DNA of 64,000 nt, from positions 248,001 through 312,000 of the forward strand of contig NZ_OU659204.1 of the NCBI RefSeq assembly GCF_915403165.1, in the 5' to 3' direction. Made by a program: the position numbers and the translations under genes. Numbering within the stretch: position 1 is the first letter of the stretch; the number at the start of each line of letters is the position of its first letter. Below, in pieces: positions 8,191 through 18,071 of the stretch. Source of the DNA: Providencia alcalifaciens. Lineage in GTDB: Bacteria > Pseudomonadota > Gammaproteobacteria > Enterobacterales > Enterobacteriaceae. A model generated the notes under the pieces. It searched no databases, was not told the DNA's origin, and was given only the letters and a program-made list of their open reading frames with translations.

Positions 8191-9036
8191 CTATTTGGAA
8201 CCTTGGTGTTTAAAACTGAGCCTATTATCCCATATTCCCATCAATAATCCGATAATTAACCCTGAAGTATGTGCGGCATTAGCAATGTCCATACCAAGCA
8301 GGTCAAAGTAACCGAAGAATAACCAGATAATCGAGAATACCATGAGTCCGCGAGGGATACCGATACCGATTTCTGGGCGACGTTCGCCAGTGATCCAAAC
8401 ATAGCTAACCAGTGCATAAACGACACCCGATAAACCGCCAAAATTGTTTTCACTGAATAGGGATTGACCCCAGTTACTGAATAATGCGGAGACTAATAAA
8501 ATGGTGAACAGTTTTCCTGTGCCCATTTTTTTCTCAACTTGCCCGGCAAGGAACCACCAGAGCGCAAGGTTGAAACCGATGTGCGAAATAGAAAAGTGAA
8601 CGAACGCCGGGCTTATCCAACGCCACAATTCGCTTTGCTGATCACCAATAGGCCAGCCTAGATAGTATAGAACGATACGGGGATCTGTCAGTGTGACCCA
8701 AAGATAAACCGCGATAGACAGCAAAATAACGGCGATAGTTAATGGGCCTGATTGCTGTTTTAAATAGCTGAATGTCAGATAATTTCGATACTGAAATTGG
8801 GCATCTGTGCGGCCCGTTTGCCAGCTAGCTTCGAGATAACGGGGATCATTAGGGTTACGCAAAAAGGTTTCTAACTCTTGGCGTACTTGCTCAGTGTGCT
8901 GCTCATCGGCGAGCCAAAGTTCATAATGTTGTTGGTCGTTGGAAGGATGGAGTTGTAGTTGGATATTTTGTCCTGCCATATAATCGACAAACGCTTGAGC
9001 CATCCGTGGGTTTTCAAAAGAGATAATGTGGATCAT
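8191..9036 (-). CDS. glpG: Rhomboid intramembrane serine protease
   Basis: 281 residues, a full-length GlpG. A cytosolic N-terminal domain (about 1-90) precedes six membrane segments. The catalytic Ser203 lies in G-G-L-S-G-V and His256 in N-A-A-H-T-S-G, matching S201/H254 of E. coli. The W-R-x-x-(S/T)-x-x-x-x-H segment (W-R-W-I-S-P-A-F-V-H) is present. It cleaves membrane proteins within the bilayer. The open frame runs up to 9135, but the homologous start is the ATG at 9036 (M-I-H-I-I-S-F-E-N-P-R, as in E. coli). That leaves a 16-base gap after glpE. Confidence 0.95.
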   Translation of the reverse strand: MIHIISFENPRMAQAFVDYMAGQNIQLQLHPSNDQQHYELWLADEQHTEQVRQELETFLRNPNDPRYLEASWQTGRTDAQFQYRNYLTFSYLKQQSGPLTIAVILLSIAVYLWVTLTDPRIVLYYLGWPIGDQQSELWRWISPAFVHFSISHIGFNLALWWFLAGQVEKKMGTGKLFTILLVSALFSNWGQSLFSENNFGGLSGVVYALVSYVWITGERRPEIGIGIPRGLMVFSIIWLFFGYFDLLGMDIANAAHTSGLIIGLLMGIWDNRLSFKHQGSK

Positions 9037-9052
9037 AAATACGTTGTCTCGT

Positions 9053-9376
9053 TTAGAGCGCCGTAATGGCTTGTGGGTATTCTCGTGACCATGCCTCAAA
9101 TCCGCCATTAATGCTATATACAGATTCAAAACCAATATTAATTAAGTATTGCGCCGCGCCTTGGCTGCTGTGACCGTGGTAGCACATCACCATAATCGTT
9201 TGTTCATAATCAGTTTTTTCGACAAACGGGTGTAGGGACTCATTGGTTAAGTGATAAGCGCCTGTCGCGTGACCAGCACGAAAACTTTGGGGATCGCGAA
9301 CATCGACAAGGATAGCAGTGCCATCTAACCAGTGCTGATAGGCTTGTTCAGGTGTTAGTGTCTCAAAATGGTCCAT
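9053..9376 (-). CDS. glpE: Thiosulfate sulfurtransferase GlpE (single-domain rhodanese)
   Basis: Single rhodanese domain of 107 residues. It transfers sulfane sulfur from thiosulfate to cyanide or thioredoxin in vitro. The catalytic Cys65 sits in M-C-Y-H-G-H-S-S, the same position as in E. coli GlpE. The conserved D-V-R-D-P-Q-S-F and G-G-F-E-A-W motifs flank it. The start at 9376 (M-D-H-F-E) matches the E. coli N-terminus. A longer in-frame start at 9406 is less likely. First gene of glpEGR, whose link to glycerol metabolism is positional rather than enzymatic. Confidence 0.93.
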   Translation of the reverse strand: MDHFETLTPEQAYQHWLDGTAILVDVRDPQSFRAGHATGAYHLTNESLHPFVEKTDYEQTIMVMCYHGHSSQGAAQYLINIGFESVYSINGGFEAWSREYPQAITAL

Positions 9377-9410
9377 AAAATACCGGGAAGTTAGGGGAAA
9401 TATCATGAAA

Positions 9411-9439
9411 GAGCATCCGCAGGTGCGCTGAGGATGCTC
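9411..9439 (-). terminator. Terminator between nfuA and glpE
   Basis: GAGCATCC (9411-9418) pairs with GGATGCTC (9432-9439). On the minus strand TTTCATGATATTT follows. It would end the nfuA transcript ahead of glpE. Confidence 0.65.
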
Positions 9440-9475
9440 CGATACTCAGTAGAAAATGCGTGTGAGCAGAATCTA

Positions 9476-10054
9476 TTAGTAGAAAGAGTGCTCGCCGCGT
9501 TGGTGTTCAGTCAGGTCTTTAACACCTTTTAATTCACCTTCGAACATTTTCAGTAATTCTTTTTCGATACCTTCTTTCAGCGTCACATCGACCATGGAAC
9601 AACCGTTACAGCCGCCGCCGAATTGCAGGATAGCAAAACCATCTTCGGTGATTTCCATTAAGGAAACACGACCGCCATGGCTCGCTAATTGCGGGTTAAT
9701 TTGTGATTGTAAAACGTATTCAACACGCTCAATTAATGACGCATCTTCAGACACTTTGCGCATTTTCGCGTTCGGTGCTTTTAACGTTAATTGAGAGCCT
9801 AATTGGTCAGTGACGAAATCAATCTCAGCATCTTCTAAGAATGGTGCGCTAATTTCATCAACATAAGCAGAGAGTTTTTCAAACTTCAGCTCTTTATCGG
9901 TGGCCTCTACGGCACCAGGAGGGCAATAAGAAACACCACACTCAGCGGTTGGTGTGCCTGGGTTAATGACAAATACTCGAATTTGGGTTCCTGACTCTTG
10001 GCTTTCCAATAACTTGGAGAAGTGAGTCTGTGCTGCTTCTGTAATATTAATCAT
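9476..10054 (-). CDS. nfuA: Fe-S biogenesis scaffold/carrier NfuA
   Basis: 192 residues (E. coli 191). An N-terminal degenerate A-type carrier domain (about 1-95) is followed by a C-terminal Nfu domain with the cluster-binding C-x-x-C at Cys149 and Cys152 in G-G-G-C-N-G-C-S-M. It accepts a 4Fe-4S cluster and delivers it to apoproteins, especially under oxidative stress or iron limitation. It sits beside gntX and bioH as in E. coli. Single-gene transcript with a terminator downstream. Confidence 0.97.
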   Translation of the reverse strand: MINITEAAQTHFSKLLESQESGTQIRVFVINPGTPTAECGVSYCPPGAVEATDKELKFEKLSAYVDEISAPFLEDAEIDFVTDQLGSQLTLKAPNAKMRKVSEDASLIERVEYVLQSQINPQLASHGGRVSLMEITEDGFAILQFGGGCNGCSMVDVTLKEGIEKELLKMFEGELKGVKDLTEHQRGEHSFY

Positions 10055-10117
10055 AATCTCTTGCTCAATAATAGTTGACTGCTTTAGTTGGTTATAATAC
10101 GCCCATTTACACCCATC

Positions 10118-10801
10118 CTACAAGGTGCGACAGAGTGACCACGCGTCAACAGTATGCGCGCCCGCACAAATCAACAATTGAGCGGCTGCATGCATGGTTG
10201 AGCCAGTTGTAATCACATCATCAATAATAGCTATGTGTAGACCTGAAACCGAAGTTTCAAGGGTAAATGCCTCTTTTAGGTTATTGCGGCGCTGTTTACG
10301 TGTTAATGAAACTTGCGTCAGTGTATCACGAGAGCGCAATAATGAATTTTGCGAATAGGCAATATTTAACCATGTGGTTAAATTACCACCAATTAATGCC
10401 ATGTGGTCAAATCCCCGACGCCAACATCGCCGAGGATGGGGAGGAATGGTTATCAATAAGTCGGGTTTTTTCCATTGCTGTTGACGATATCCATTCAACC
10501 AATAATGTAAAAATACTCGCGTCAGGGGAATGGCTAACTGAGGTTGATAACGAAATTTATATTGATGGATAAGCTGGCGTAATGGCGCTTGATACGGCGT
10601 TACGGTAATTAGCCTCTGCCAAGGTGGTGGCTGCACAAGGCAGCGTCCGCAAGGAAATTGGTGATATTCACACGGGAGAGCGCATTGTAGACAAACTTTC
10701 GGCATTGGCGGTAAGCTTTTGATACAAAAGCTGCATATTCCTTGCTGAGGAATTTTTAATAACTGCCGGCATAGCCAACAGACCCCTTCCATTGCTAGCA
10801 T
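10118..10801 (-). CDS. gntX: ComF/GntX family phosphoribosyltransferase-like protein
   Basis: 227 residues. The N-terminus has paired Cys-x-x-Cys motifs (C-W-L-C, C-S-F-C, C-x-x-C, C-G-R-C within residues 9-54) that look like a zinc ribbon. The C-terminal PRTase fold contains the PRPP loop I-I-D-D-V-I-T-T-G-S-T and ends S-L-C-R-T-L as in E. coli GntX. Homologues include ComF of naturally transformable bacteria. The role in enterobacteria is uncertain (reported for gluconate use and for DNA uptake as a nutrient). Divergent from bioH, with AGGA 7 bases before the ATG. Confidence 0.92.
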   Translation of the reverse strand: MLAMEGVCWLCRQLLKIPQQGICSFCIKSLPPMPKVCLQCALPCEYHQFPCGRCLVQPPPWQRLITVTPYQAPLRQLIHQYKFRYQPQLAIPLTRVFLHYWLNGYRQQQWKKPDLLITIPPHPRRCWRRGFDHMALIGGNLTTWLNIAYSQNSLLRSRDTLTQVSLTRKQRRNNLKEAFTLETSVSGLHIAIIDDVITTGSTMHAAAQLLICAGAHTVDAWSLCRTL

Positions 10802-10857
10802 AGGTGAGTCCTAGATTGAAAAATCAGAATGAAAATAACATTGAAGAGAGTGTAATC

Positions 10858-11631
10858 ATGGCGACGTTATATTGGCAGACAGTGGGTGAAGGAAAACAAG
10901 ATATTGTGTTACTGCACGGATGGGGATTGAATGCCGAAGTCTGGCAAACAATTATTCCTCGAGTGGCTTCGCAATTTCGCATCCATTTAGTTGATTTACC
11001 GGGTTATGGGCGTAGTCACGATTTCACTCCGATGACCATTCAATCAATGGCCAATGTTGTGTGGGAGCAAGCGCCTAAAAATGCGATTTGGCTGGGATGG
11101 TCTTTAGGTGGGCTAGTGGCAAGCCGCATCGTGCTTGATCACCCAAATGAGGTAAAAGCCTTAATCACCGTGGCATCCTCCCCTTGCTTTGGGGCTCATG
11201 ATGAGTGGCAAGGTATCAAGCCTGAAGTCTTACTTAATTTTGAGCAGATGCTGGCTGAAAATTTCCAGCGTACCGTCGAGCGTTTTCTGGCACTGCAAAC
11301 ATTGGGAACTGAAAGCGCCCGCGAAGATGCGCGTACATTGAAATCTGTGGTATTGGCGCTGCCAATGCCATCGGTTGAAGCCTTGAATATGGGGCTGGAA
11401 TCTTTACGTACTGAAGATTTACGTGAGGAACTCACCCATTTACAGGTTCCTTTCTTACGTATTTATGGTTATTTAGATGGCTTAGTCCCGCGTAAAATTG
11501 CAGGTAAATTAGACGAGTTGTATCCCAATTCATTATCCGTTGTGATGCGCAATAGTGCCCATGCGCCGTTTATTTCTCATCCCGATGAGTTTTGTGAAAC
11601 ATTGGTTCAGTTTGCGAAATCATTGAACTAA
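10858..11631 (+). CDS. bioH: Pimeloyl-[acyl-carrier protein] methyl ester esterase
   Basis: Alpha/beta-hydrolase of 257 residues that demethylates pimeloyl-ACP methyl ester to end pimelate synthesis for biotin. The triad is complete and in E. coli numbering: Ser82 in G-W-S-L-G-G, Asp207 in Y-L-D-G-L and His235 in S-A-H-A-P-F. The oxyanion region L-H-G-W-G-L-N is present. The frame opens at 10804, but the E. coli-like start is the ATG at 10858 (M-A-T-L-Y-W-Q-T). Divergent from gntX, convergent with feoC. Confidence 0.96.
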   Translation: MATLYWQTVGEGKQDIVLLHGWGLNAEVWQTIIPRVASQFRIHLVDLPGYGRSHDFTPMTIQSMANVVWEQAPKNAIWLGWSLGGLVASRIVLDHPNEVKALITVASSPCFGAHDEWQGIKPEVLLNFEQMLAENFQRTVERFLALQTLGTESAREDARTLKSVVLALPMPSVEALNMGLESLRTEDLREELTHLQVPFLRIYGYLDGLVPRKIAGKLDELYPNSLSVVMRNSAHAPFISHPDEFCETLVQFAKSLN

Positions 11632-11670
11632 ATCAGTGCATTAGAAGCTAATTCGCTGAAATGGAAACAA

Positions 11671-11904
11671 CTATTTAATCTTATAGACAAAATGTGAGCA
11701 ATCGTGACTCTCGGGGCATCCCTTACAACTGGTACCCGTAAGGCACGCGCTCACATCGACTTTCTCAATTTTCTCCATGCTGACCAGCTTTTCAGCCATC
11801 GCGTTCACCAGTGCAGCAGGGGCGTTTAATTGAGAACTCAGAAGCGCAATGTCAGCTTGCCCATATAATGCAATCAAATCTCGGACTTGCAGCAAGCTGA
11901 CCAT
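11671..11904 (-). CDS. feoC: FeoC, small regulator of ferrous iron transport
   Basis: 77-residue winged-helix protein with a Cys-rich C-terminal wing: Cys54, Cys60, Cys63 and Cys69. This is the FeoC arrangement proposed to bind an Fe-S cluster. FeoC is reported to bind and stabilise FeoB. It is the last gene of feoABC, 10 bases after feoB, and convergent with bioH. Confidence 0.9.
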   Translation of the reverse strand: MVSLLQVRDLIALYGQADIALLSSQLNAPAALVNAMAEKLVSMEKIEKVDVSACLTGTSCKGCPESHDCSHFVYKIK

Positions 11905-11914
11905 CGTATTTTCC

Positions 11915-14233
11915 TTAGTGGCAACTGTTGTTTGAACAACCAGAACACTGTTGCGCTGTTTTGGATTTAATATTGAACGTCACACGACTGCGCATACGGC
12001 GTAGGAAGGTGATGAGTGCAATATTAAACAGCAGCACAGCACCAATAGTGATCAAGCTGCTTTGTGGATGTTCGCTAAATGTGGCTGTTTGATAGAACAG
12101 CGCTGCAAGGCTATAAGCAACGTTTAATCCCCACAGAATAGAGAATGTCATCCAGCTTTTGTTGGTTTCACGGGCGATTGCTCCCATCACTGACACACAA
12201 GGCACATACAGCAGCACAAAGATTAAGTAACTATAAGCTGCGATATCTGAACCAAATTTCGCCGCCATGGTACCCATGGAACCTGTTGCCATCTCAGCAT
12301 CACCCATACTCGCTTCGATTGGGTTAGATAATGCACTGATGGAGAATGTCTGTTTTAAGCTATCCCATGTATCTGTGACTGCCGCGCCTAACTCATCGAG
12401 CAGGTCAAAAGAGTCGGCATCGAAAGGTTCGCTGGTGATCGCCTCGGCGGTGTACAGGGTATTTAATGTCCCAACTACCACTTCTTTAGCCATCGCACCC
12501 GTGATCAAACCGACAGTCGCTTGCCAGTTATCATTGTGCACGCCGATAGGCTGTAATACTGGGGTGATCACTTTACTGACGGAGGCCAGCGCAGAGTCAT
12601 TGATGTTGTCCACAGGTTTGCCGGAGAACGAAAAGCTGTTTAGCGCGCCGATAAAAATACTCGCGACAACAATCACTTTACCAGCACGGATCACGAAGCC
12701 TTTTAAACGCTGCCAAGTTTGGATGAGCAATGTTTTTGCATGAGGTACATGGTAGACCGGCAGTTCCATCACAAACGGAGAAGCTTCACCACGCATCAAG
12801 GTATGTTTCAGTAGCAGGCCTGTTAGGATTGCCACGACAATACCGAGAATGTAGAGAGAGAATACGACGCTTGCGCCATTTTTACCAAAAAACGCTGCTG
12901 CGAATACTGCGAAGATAGCTAAGCGAGCACCGCAGGACATAAACGGTGCCATAAGCACTGTGATCAAGCGCTCACGAGGTGCATCTAAGGTGCGTGCGCC
13001 CATGATGGAAGGCACGTTACAACCGAAGCCAACAATCAAAGGAACAAAGGATTTACCCGGTAAACCAAGCGCTTGCATGAGTCTATCCATAACGAAAGCC
13101 GCTCGAGCCATATAGCCAGAGTCTTCCAAGATAGATAAAAACAGGTACATCATACCGATTTGTGGCACCAGCGGTAGGACAGTATTGATACCGCCACCGA
13201 CACCTTGAGCAAGGAAAACGGTCAACCAATCAGGGAAGTTTGCAGTTGCGCCAATCCATTGAATACCATGAATAAAGATAGCCTCAGACGCCCCTTCAAA
13301 GAACGGTTGTAAAGCACCACCGATATTGATAGCAAGGACGAACATTAGATACATCACGAACAAGAAAATTGGCACGCCAAGCCAGCGGTTCAAGATAAAT
13401 TTATCCAGCGCTTGAGTGAGTTTATTCGGCTCAGCGGCACTGTTATTAATCGCGGCGTCACAAATTGAGGCAATGGATTGATAGCGAGCATCTGCAATGA
13501 GCAACTCAGGTTCTTCTTGCAAGGTCTCTTTGAGTTTAAGGCGAGTTTCAGCAAATACTTGCTCAGAGATATCAGCCCGCTGGCGGCTATAAATATCGCC
13601 TTCTAAAATTTGGAGAGCTAACCAACGGCGCTGCTGCTGACTAAATTGCTGAGCAGAAATTTGTTCTGAAAGCATATCCACGGTTTGTAACAGTTGTGGC
13701 GGATATTGCACTAGGGCTTGTTGGTTGTTTTGAGGATGGCTATCAATCGCTTGCTTGAGCTGTTCAAGGCCTGTTGCTCGGGTAGAGACCATTGGAATAA
13801 CAGGGCAGCCGAGCTGCTTTTCGAGCTGTTTAACATCGATATCGATATGTTGGCTTTTGGCAATATCCAACATGTTCAGTGCGACGATGCAGGGAACACC
13901 TAGCTCAACAAGCTGCAATGTCAGATATAAATTGCGCTCGAGGTTTGAAGCATCCACCACGTTGATCAACATGTCGGCTTCACCACTTAAAATAAAGTAG
14001 CAGGCGATTTGCTCATCGAGGGAGGTTTGCTCTGAGATAGTCGTAAGGGAATAAGTACCTGGTAAATCAACAAGTTCAATCTTGTGTTCAGGTGTGTGGA
14101 AGCGCCCAACTTTACGTTCGACGGTCACTCCTGCCCAGTTACCGACGCGCTGACGTGACCCTGTTAACTGGTTAAACAAGGTTGTTTTACCTGCGTTAGG
14201 GTTGCCAATAAGGCCGATAGTTAATGGTTTCAT
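11915..14233 (-). CDS. feoB: Ferrous iron transporter FeoB
   Basis: 772-residue inner-membrane Fe2+ permease with a cytosolic N-terminal G domain. G1 is G-N-P-N-A-G-K-T-T (about 10-18), G3 is D-L-P-G-T-Y-S and G4 is N-M-L-D. The GDI domain follows, then two Gate segments and about ten membrane helices. The C-terminal tail has a Cys cluster (C-S-G-C-S-N-N-S-C-H). It lies between feoA and feoC in a three-gene operon whose upstream region carries Fur- and FNR-type sites. Confidence 0.97.
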   Translation of the reverse strand: MKPLTIGLIGNPNAGKTTLFNQLTGSRQRVGNWAGVTVERKVGRFHTPEHKIELVDLPGTYSLTTISEQTSLDEQIACYFILSGEADMLINVVDASNLERNLYLTLQLVELGVPCIVALNMLDIAKSQHIDIDVKQLEKQLGCPVIPMVSTRATGLEQLKQAIDSHPQNNQQALVQYPPQLLQTVDMLSEQISAQQFSQQQRRWLALQILEGDIYSRQRADISEQVFAETRLKLKETLQEEPELLIADARYQSIASICDAAINNSAAEPNKLTQALDKFILNRWLGVPIFLFVMYLMFVLAINIGGALQPFFEGASEAIFIHGIQWIGATANFPDWLTVFLAQGVGGGINTVLPLVPQIGMMYLFLSILEDSGYMARAAFVMDRLMQALGLPGKSFVPLIVGFGCNVPSIMGARTLDAPRERLITVLMAPFMSCGARLAIFAVFAAAFFGKNGASVVFSLYILGIVVAILTGLLLKHTLMRGEASPFVMELPVYHVPHAKTLLIQTWQRLKGFVIRAGKVIVVASIFIGALNSFSFSGKPVDNINDSALASVSKVITPVLQPIGVHNDNWQATVGLITGAMAKEVVVGTLNTLYTAEAITSEPFDADSFDLLDELGAAVTDTWDSLKQTFSISALSNPIEASMGDAEMATGSMGTMAAKFGSDIAAYSYLIFVLLYVPCVSVMGAIARETNKSWMTFSILWGLNVAYSLAALFYQTATFSEHPQSSLITIGAVLLFNIALITFLRRMRSRVTFNIKSKTAQQCSGCSNNSCH

Positions 14234-14287
14234 AGTGTATGCCAGTCGTGAAAATGAAAATCTTTATTGGAATTAATCCAAAAATAA

Positions 14288-14518
14288 TTAGTTCGCTTGA
14301 GCTTCATCTAAGTTAATGAGAGCTAAATCTTTTTTGCGTAATACTAAGCTGACGCGATGAGTTTCAATTTGCACGGGATCACCAAACGGCGCTACGCGCA
14401 CAACTTTGAACACTGAGCCTGGAAGCAGACCAAGGGAAAGCAGTTTTTGGCGATAGGCCGGGCTTATCTCTGGTGAAAAGCCAAGTATTTTATAACTGCA
14501 TTGAGGAAGTATGGACAT
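14288..14518 (-). CDS. feoA: FeoA, SH3-like partner of FeoB
   Basis: 76-residue cytosolic protein with an SH3-like fold ([16 protein letters not shown] motif, then R-V-A-P-F-G-D-P and R-K-K-D-L-A-L). It is essential for FeoB-dependent Fe2+ uptake in several bacteria. The frame opens with a TTG at 14530, but GGAAGG lies 6 bases before the ATG at 14518, which I take as the start. First gene of feoABC. Confidence 0.95.
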   Translation of the reverse strand: MSILPQCSYKILGFSPEISPAYRQKLLSLGLLPGSVFKVVRVAPFGDPVQIETHRVSLVLRKKDLALINLDEAQAN

Positions 14519-14598
14519 AGTACCTTCCAATCATGGTTTATTCTGTTGATTTAACATGAAAATAACGATGTTAAATTACAGAGAGTGTTATTAAGAAT

Positions 14599-14617
14599 AA
14601 TATTGATAATTATTATT
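14599..14617. promoter_or_regulatory. Fur box 1 upstream of feoA
   Basis: AATATTGATAATTATTATT matches 15 of 19 positions of the classical Fur box GATAATGATAATCATTATC. It is about 80 bases before feoA, a position suited to iron-dependent repression. Confidence 0.7.
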
Positions 14618-14672
14618 ATAAAAGTGGTTATCTTTAAAAGAAATAGGATGGCAGATAAAATTAAATCTAATT

Positions 14673-14691
14673 AACAATGAGAATCATAATC
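14673..14691. promoter_or_regulatory. Fur box 2 upstream of feoA
   Basis: AACAATGAGAATCATAATC matches 15 of 19 positions of the same Fur consensus, 74 bases upstream of the first box. Two separate boxes suggest two-site repression or two promoters. Confidence 0.65.
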
Positions 14692-14734
14692 ATCTACCAT
14701 GGTTATATTTAGCCTCTTTTTCGGGCAATATTAA

Positions 14735-14748
14735 ATGATGTGGATCAA
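14735..14748. promoter_or_regulatory. FNR-like site upstream of feoA
   Basis: ATGAT-GTGG-ATCAA matches the FNR consensus TTGAT-N4-ATCAA at 9 of 10 bases. FNR activation of feo under anaerobiosis is established in E. coli. Here the site is about 215 bases before feoA, far for direct activation unless the promoter lies upstream of the Fur boxes. Nothing else gene-like was seen in 14519-14930. Confidence 0.5.
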
Positions 14749-14930
14749 AAAGGGATTTAGTTGGTGGAGTTTTTTAAAACTAAAATGCAGATGTTAGTAT
14801 TGTTAATTAATATAATTAAATAAGACAATATGCGGATAATAAATTGAATTAGTTATTTAATTTATTTTTATAAGAAAAATGGAAGATGTTTAAATTAAAT
14901 ACTGAGAGATGATTAAATGCATTTTAATAA

Positions 14931-14960
14931 ATGCCCTTACCGATGAAACGGCAAGGGCAT
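14931..14960 (-). terminator. Terminator after tex
   Basis: ATGCCCTTAC (14931-14940) pairs with GCAAGGGCAT (14951-14960), almost perfectly, directly after the tex stop codon. An A/T-rich tract follows on the minus strand. Confidence 0.75.
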
Positions 14961-14966
14961 CATGTC

Positions 14967-17309
14967 TTAGCGCTTTTTACCAAAAGCAGCAGCCAGTGCA
15001 TCACTCATCGCACTGTTGCTAGATGCCGCAGAGTTAGATGATGAATTACCTCGCGCATTCCCTCGTGAAGCAGGGGCTTTGCGGGTATTTCTATCTTGCG
15101 CTGGAGCCGCACTGCGAGGTGCGCTGCTACCTTCACCCGCTTGTTCATCTAAACGCATAGTGAGCGCAATACGCTTACGAGCAATATCCACATCCAGCAC
15201 TTTGACTTTCACAATGTCGCCAGTTTTGACGACTTTGTGAGGATCTTCAACGTAGCTGTTTGAAAGGGAAGAAATATGCACCAAACCATCTTGATGAACA
15301 CCGATATCCACAAATGCCCCGAAGTTAGTGACGTTAGTCACTGCACCTTCTAAGATCATGCCGGTCGTTAAGTCATTCATCGTTTCAATACCGTCAGCAA
15401 AGGTTGCCGTTTTAAACTCAGGGCGTGGGTCACGACCCGGTTTTTCCAGCTCTTTGATGATGTCTGTGACGGTAGGAACCCCAAACTGTTCGGTGGTAAA
15501 TTCACGCGGACTCAAACCGTTCAATATCTGTGAATTGCCCATAATTTCTTTGAGTGGCTGGCGCACGGCTTCAAGGATTTTTTCAACAATTGGGTAGGCT
15601 TCTGGGTGAACCGTTGAGGCATCCAGTGGGTTATCCCCATTGGTGATACGCAAGAAACCCGCGCACTGTTCAAAGGCTTTTGGTCCTAAGCGAGCGACTT
15701 TAAGTAACTGTTTTCTGTCATTGAATTGACCATTCGAATCACGCCAATCGACAACGTTCTGCGCGATCATTTTGCTCAACCCTGCAACACGGGTGAGTAG
15801 CGCAACAGAGGCAGTGTTCAAGTCTACGCCGACGGAGTTTACGCAATCTTCAACGACCGCATCTAACTTACGGGCTAGCTGAGTTTGGCTGACATCATGT
15901 TGATACTGGCCAACACCGATAGATTTCGGGTCGATTTTCACCAGTTCAGCCAGCGGGTCTTGTAAGCGGCGAGCAATAGAAACTGCACCACGCAAAGAGA
16001 CGTCTAAGTCAGGAAATTCTAATGCTGCCAGCTCAGAAGCAGAATAAACAGAGGCACCAGCTTCACTGACAATCACTTTCTGTGCTGTGACTGCTGGGAA
16101 CTGTTTTTGCACTTCAGCAAAGAAGCGCTCCGTTTCTCGTGATGCGGTTCCATTACCAATCGCGACCAGCTCGACGTGGTATTTTTGACATAATGCGGCA
16201 ACGATAGTGGCAGCTTTGGCTGCCTGACCTGTGTGTGGGTAAATAGTATCTGTTGCCATTACTTTACCCGTCGCATCAACGACCGCTACTTTTACTCCAG
16301 TACGTAAACCTGGGTCGAGGCCCATAGTGGTACGCATACCCGCAGGAGCCGCCATCAATAAATCACTGAGATTACGGGCGAATACGTTAATCGCTTCTTC
16401 TTCCGCTTTCTCGCGCAGGGCGCTCATGATTTCGGTTTCTAAGTGCAGTAACACTTTGACTCGCCAAGTCCAGCTGATGACGGCTTTACGCCATTGGTCA
16501 GCGGGAGCATTGTTTAAACGCACATCTAAATGGCGAGTAATAATTTCTTCGCAATAGCTCTCTTTTGGCGGCTCTTCAAACTGAGGGTCACAGTTGAGGG
16601 ATAACTGCAAAATACCTTCATTGCGACCACGAAACATGGCCAAAGCGCGGTGCGAAGGAACTTGAGCAACCGGTTCATGGTGATCAAAATAGTCGCTAAA
16701 TTTTACGCCTTCAGTCTGTTTACCATCAGCAACAACAGAAACAATGTGCGCATTCTTCCAAATATAGTCGCGAACTTTCGCTAATAAGGAAGCATCTTCG
16801 GCGAAACGCTCCATTAAAATGTAGCGAGCACCATCTAAAGCAGCTTTGGTATCGGCTACACCTTTATCCGCGTCAACATAGCGTTGTGCAAGTGTATCCG
16901 GTGATTGGCTTGGATCGTTCCACAGCGTATCAGCTAAGGGTTCTAAGCCCGCTTCGATTGCAATTTGCCCACGAGTACGGCGCTTTGGTTTGTAGGGGAG
17001 GTAAAGGTCTTCGAGTTCGGTTTTATTCAGCGTTGTATTGATGGCAGAAGCGAGTTCTGGAGTAAGCTTACCTTGTTCGTCAATGGATTTTAGAATGGTT
17101 TGCTTACGGTCGTTTAACTCTCTCAAATACCCTAAACGGCTCTCTAGCTGACGCAGCTGAGTGTCATCCAATCCCCCCGTAACCTCTTTACGGTAGCGGG
17201 CGATAAATGGGACGGTATTGCCTTCATCCAATAATGTAATGGCTGAAAACACCTGTTTCGGTTGGGCTTGTAGTTCGGCCGCAATAATTTGGCTTAGAGT
17301 TTCATTCAT
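14967..17309 (-). CDS. tex: Tex / YhgF RNA-binding transcription accessory protein
   Basis: 780-residue cytosolic nucleic-acid-binding protein (E. coli YhgF 773). The order is an N-terminal helical Tex domain, a YqgF/RuvC-like fold beginning [11 protein letters not shown], a helix-hairpin-helix region (V-A-G-L-S-K-M-I-A and [10 protein letters not shown]), and a C-terminal S1 domain ([16 protein letters not shown]). A low-complexity Ser/Ala/Arg tail follows. Tex affects transcription and toxin expression in Bordetella. Its role in enterics is not well defined. Divergent from greB as in E. coli. Confidence 0.95.
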   Translation of the reverse strand: MNETLSQIIAAELQAQPKQVFSAITLLDEGNTVPFIARYRKEVTGGLDDTQLRQLESRLGYLRELNDRKQTILKSIDEQGKLTPELASAINTTLNKTELEDLYLPYKPKRRTRGQIAIEAGLEPLADTLWNDPSQSPDTLAQRYVDADKGVADTKAALDGARYILMERFAEDASLLAKVRDYIWKNAHIVSVVADGKQTEGVKFSDYFDHHEPVAQVPSHRALAMFRGRNEGILQLSLNCDPQFEEPPKESYCEEIITRHLDVRLNNAPADQWRKAVISWTWRVKVLLHLETEIMSALREKAEEEAINVFARNLSDLLMAAPAGMRTTMGLDPGLRTGVKVAVVDATGKVMATDTIYPHTGQAAKAATIVAALCQKYHVELVAIGNGTASRETERFFAEVQKQFPAVTAQKVIVSEAGASVYSASELAALEFPDLDVSLRGAVSIARRLQDPLAELVKIDPKSIGVGQYQHDVSQTQLARKLDAVVEDCVNSVGVDLNTASVALLTRVAGLSKMIAQNVVDWRDSNGQFNDRKQLLKVARLGPKAFEQCAGFLRITNGDNPLDASTVHPEAYPIVEKILEAVRQPLKEIMGNSQILNGLSPREFTTEQFGVPTVTDIIKELEKPGRDPRPEFKTATFADGIETMNDLTTGMILEGAVTNVTNFGAFVDIGVHQDGLVHISSLSNSYVEDPHKVVKTGDIVKVKVLDVDIARKRIALTMRLDEQAGEGSSAPRSAAPAQDRNTRKAPASRGNARGNSSSNSAASSNSAMSDALAAAFGKKR

Positions 17310-17471
17310 GTCGTGTTTAAATACCTACTCAAAGAACAGTGAAAATAGACTGCACAGTTATACTTGCTGGTAGACAGAATTGCCAGACAGAATTTTTGCC
17401 TAGTGGTAGGCAAGTCGCAGATTATATTTTATAAAATATTATAATTATCCGATTTATATACCTTTAATGAG

Positions 17472-17957
17472 ATGAATAAGAGCCTTTTAATTACCCGTGA
17501 AGGATGGGACGCTTTAGACAAAGAACTTAAATATCTTTGGAGAGAAGAGCGCCCACGAGTGACACAGTCCGTCTCTGAAGCCGCAGCCCAGGGGGATCGT
17601 TCCGAAAACGCAGAATATATCTACGGTAAAAAACGGCTACGGGAAATAGACCGCCGTATTCGTTTTTTATCCAAAAGGTTGGATCAGCTTAGAATTGTTG
17701 AACCCGACCCTCGACAAGAGGGGCGTGTGTTTTTTGGCGCATGGGTTAAGCTTGAAGATGATAATGAAAATATCAGAATTTTCCGGTTAGTGGGGGCGGA
17801 TGAATTTGATCCTGCTAAGCAGTGGATTTCTATCGATTCACCAGTGGCTCGCGCATTAATTGGCAAGCAGGTTGATGATGAAGTGGTCGTCACAACGCCG
17901 GGCGGAAAAGTCACGTACGTTGTGCTAGAAATTAGCTATAAGCCATTAATCAGTTAA
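17472..17957 (+). CDS. greB: Transcript cleavage factor GreB
   Basis: 161 residues. An N-terminal antiparallel coiled coil (about 1-75) carries the acidic tip G-D-R-S-E-N-A-E-Y, whose Asp and Glu position Mg2+ in the RNA polymerase active centre. The C-terminal FKBP-like domain is complete and ends with V-V-L-E-I-S-Y. It rescues backtracked RNA polymerase by stimulating cleavage of long 3' ends. The basic residues around K-K-R-L-R-E-I-D-R-R favour GreB over GreA. Gene order tex/greB/ompR as in E. coli. Confidence 0.95.
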   Translation: MNKSLLITREGWDALDKELKYLWREERPRVTQSVSEAAAQGDRSENAEYIYGKKRLREIDRRIRFLSKRLDQLRIVEPDPRQEGRVFFGAWVKLEDDNENIRIFRLVGADEFDPAKQWISIDSPVARALIGKQVDDEVVVTTPGGKVTYVVLEISYKPLIS

Positions 17958-18071
17958 CGAGTAAAATGATTCATTAAAGTTAGTGTTAATGGTAAATTAC
18001 TGGCATGAATATTATTTTTGTTACTTTCATCAGCAGAATAATTCTAAAATTCCACACTTTGGGGGCTATAA

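Noticed and set aside
12267..12743. 158-codon plus-strand frame inside feoB
   Set aside because: It is antisense to a highly conserved gene and resembles no known protein.
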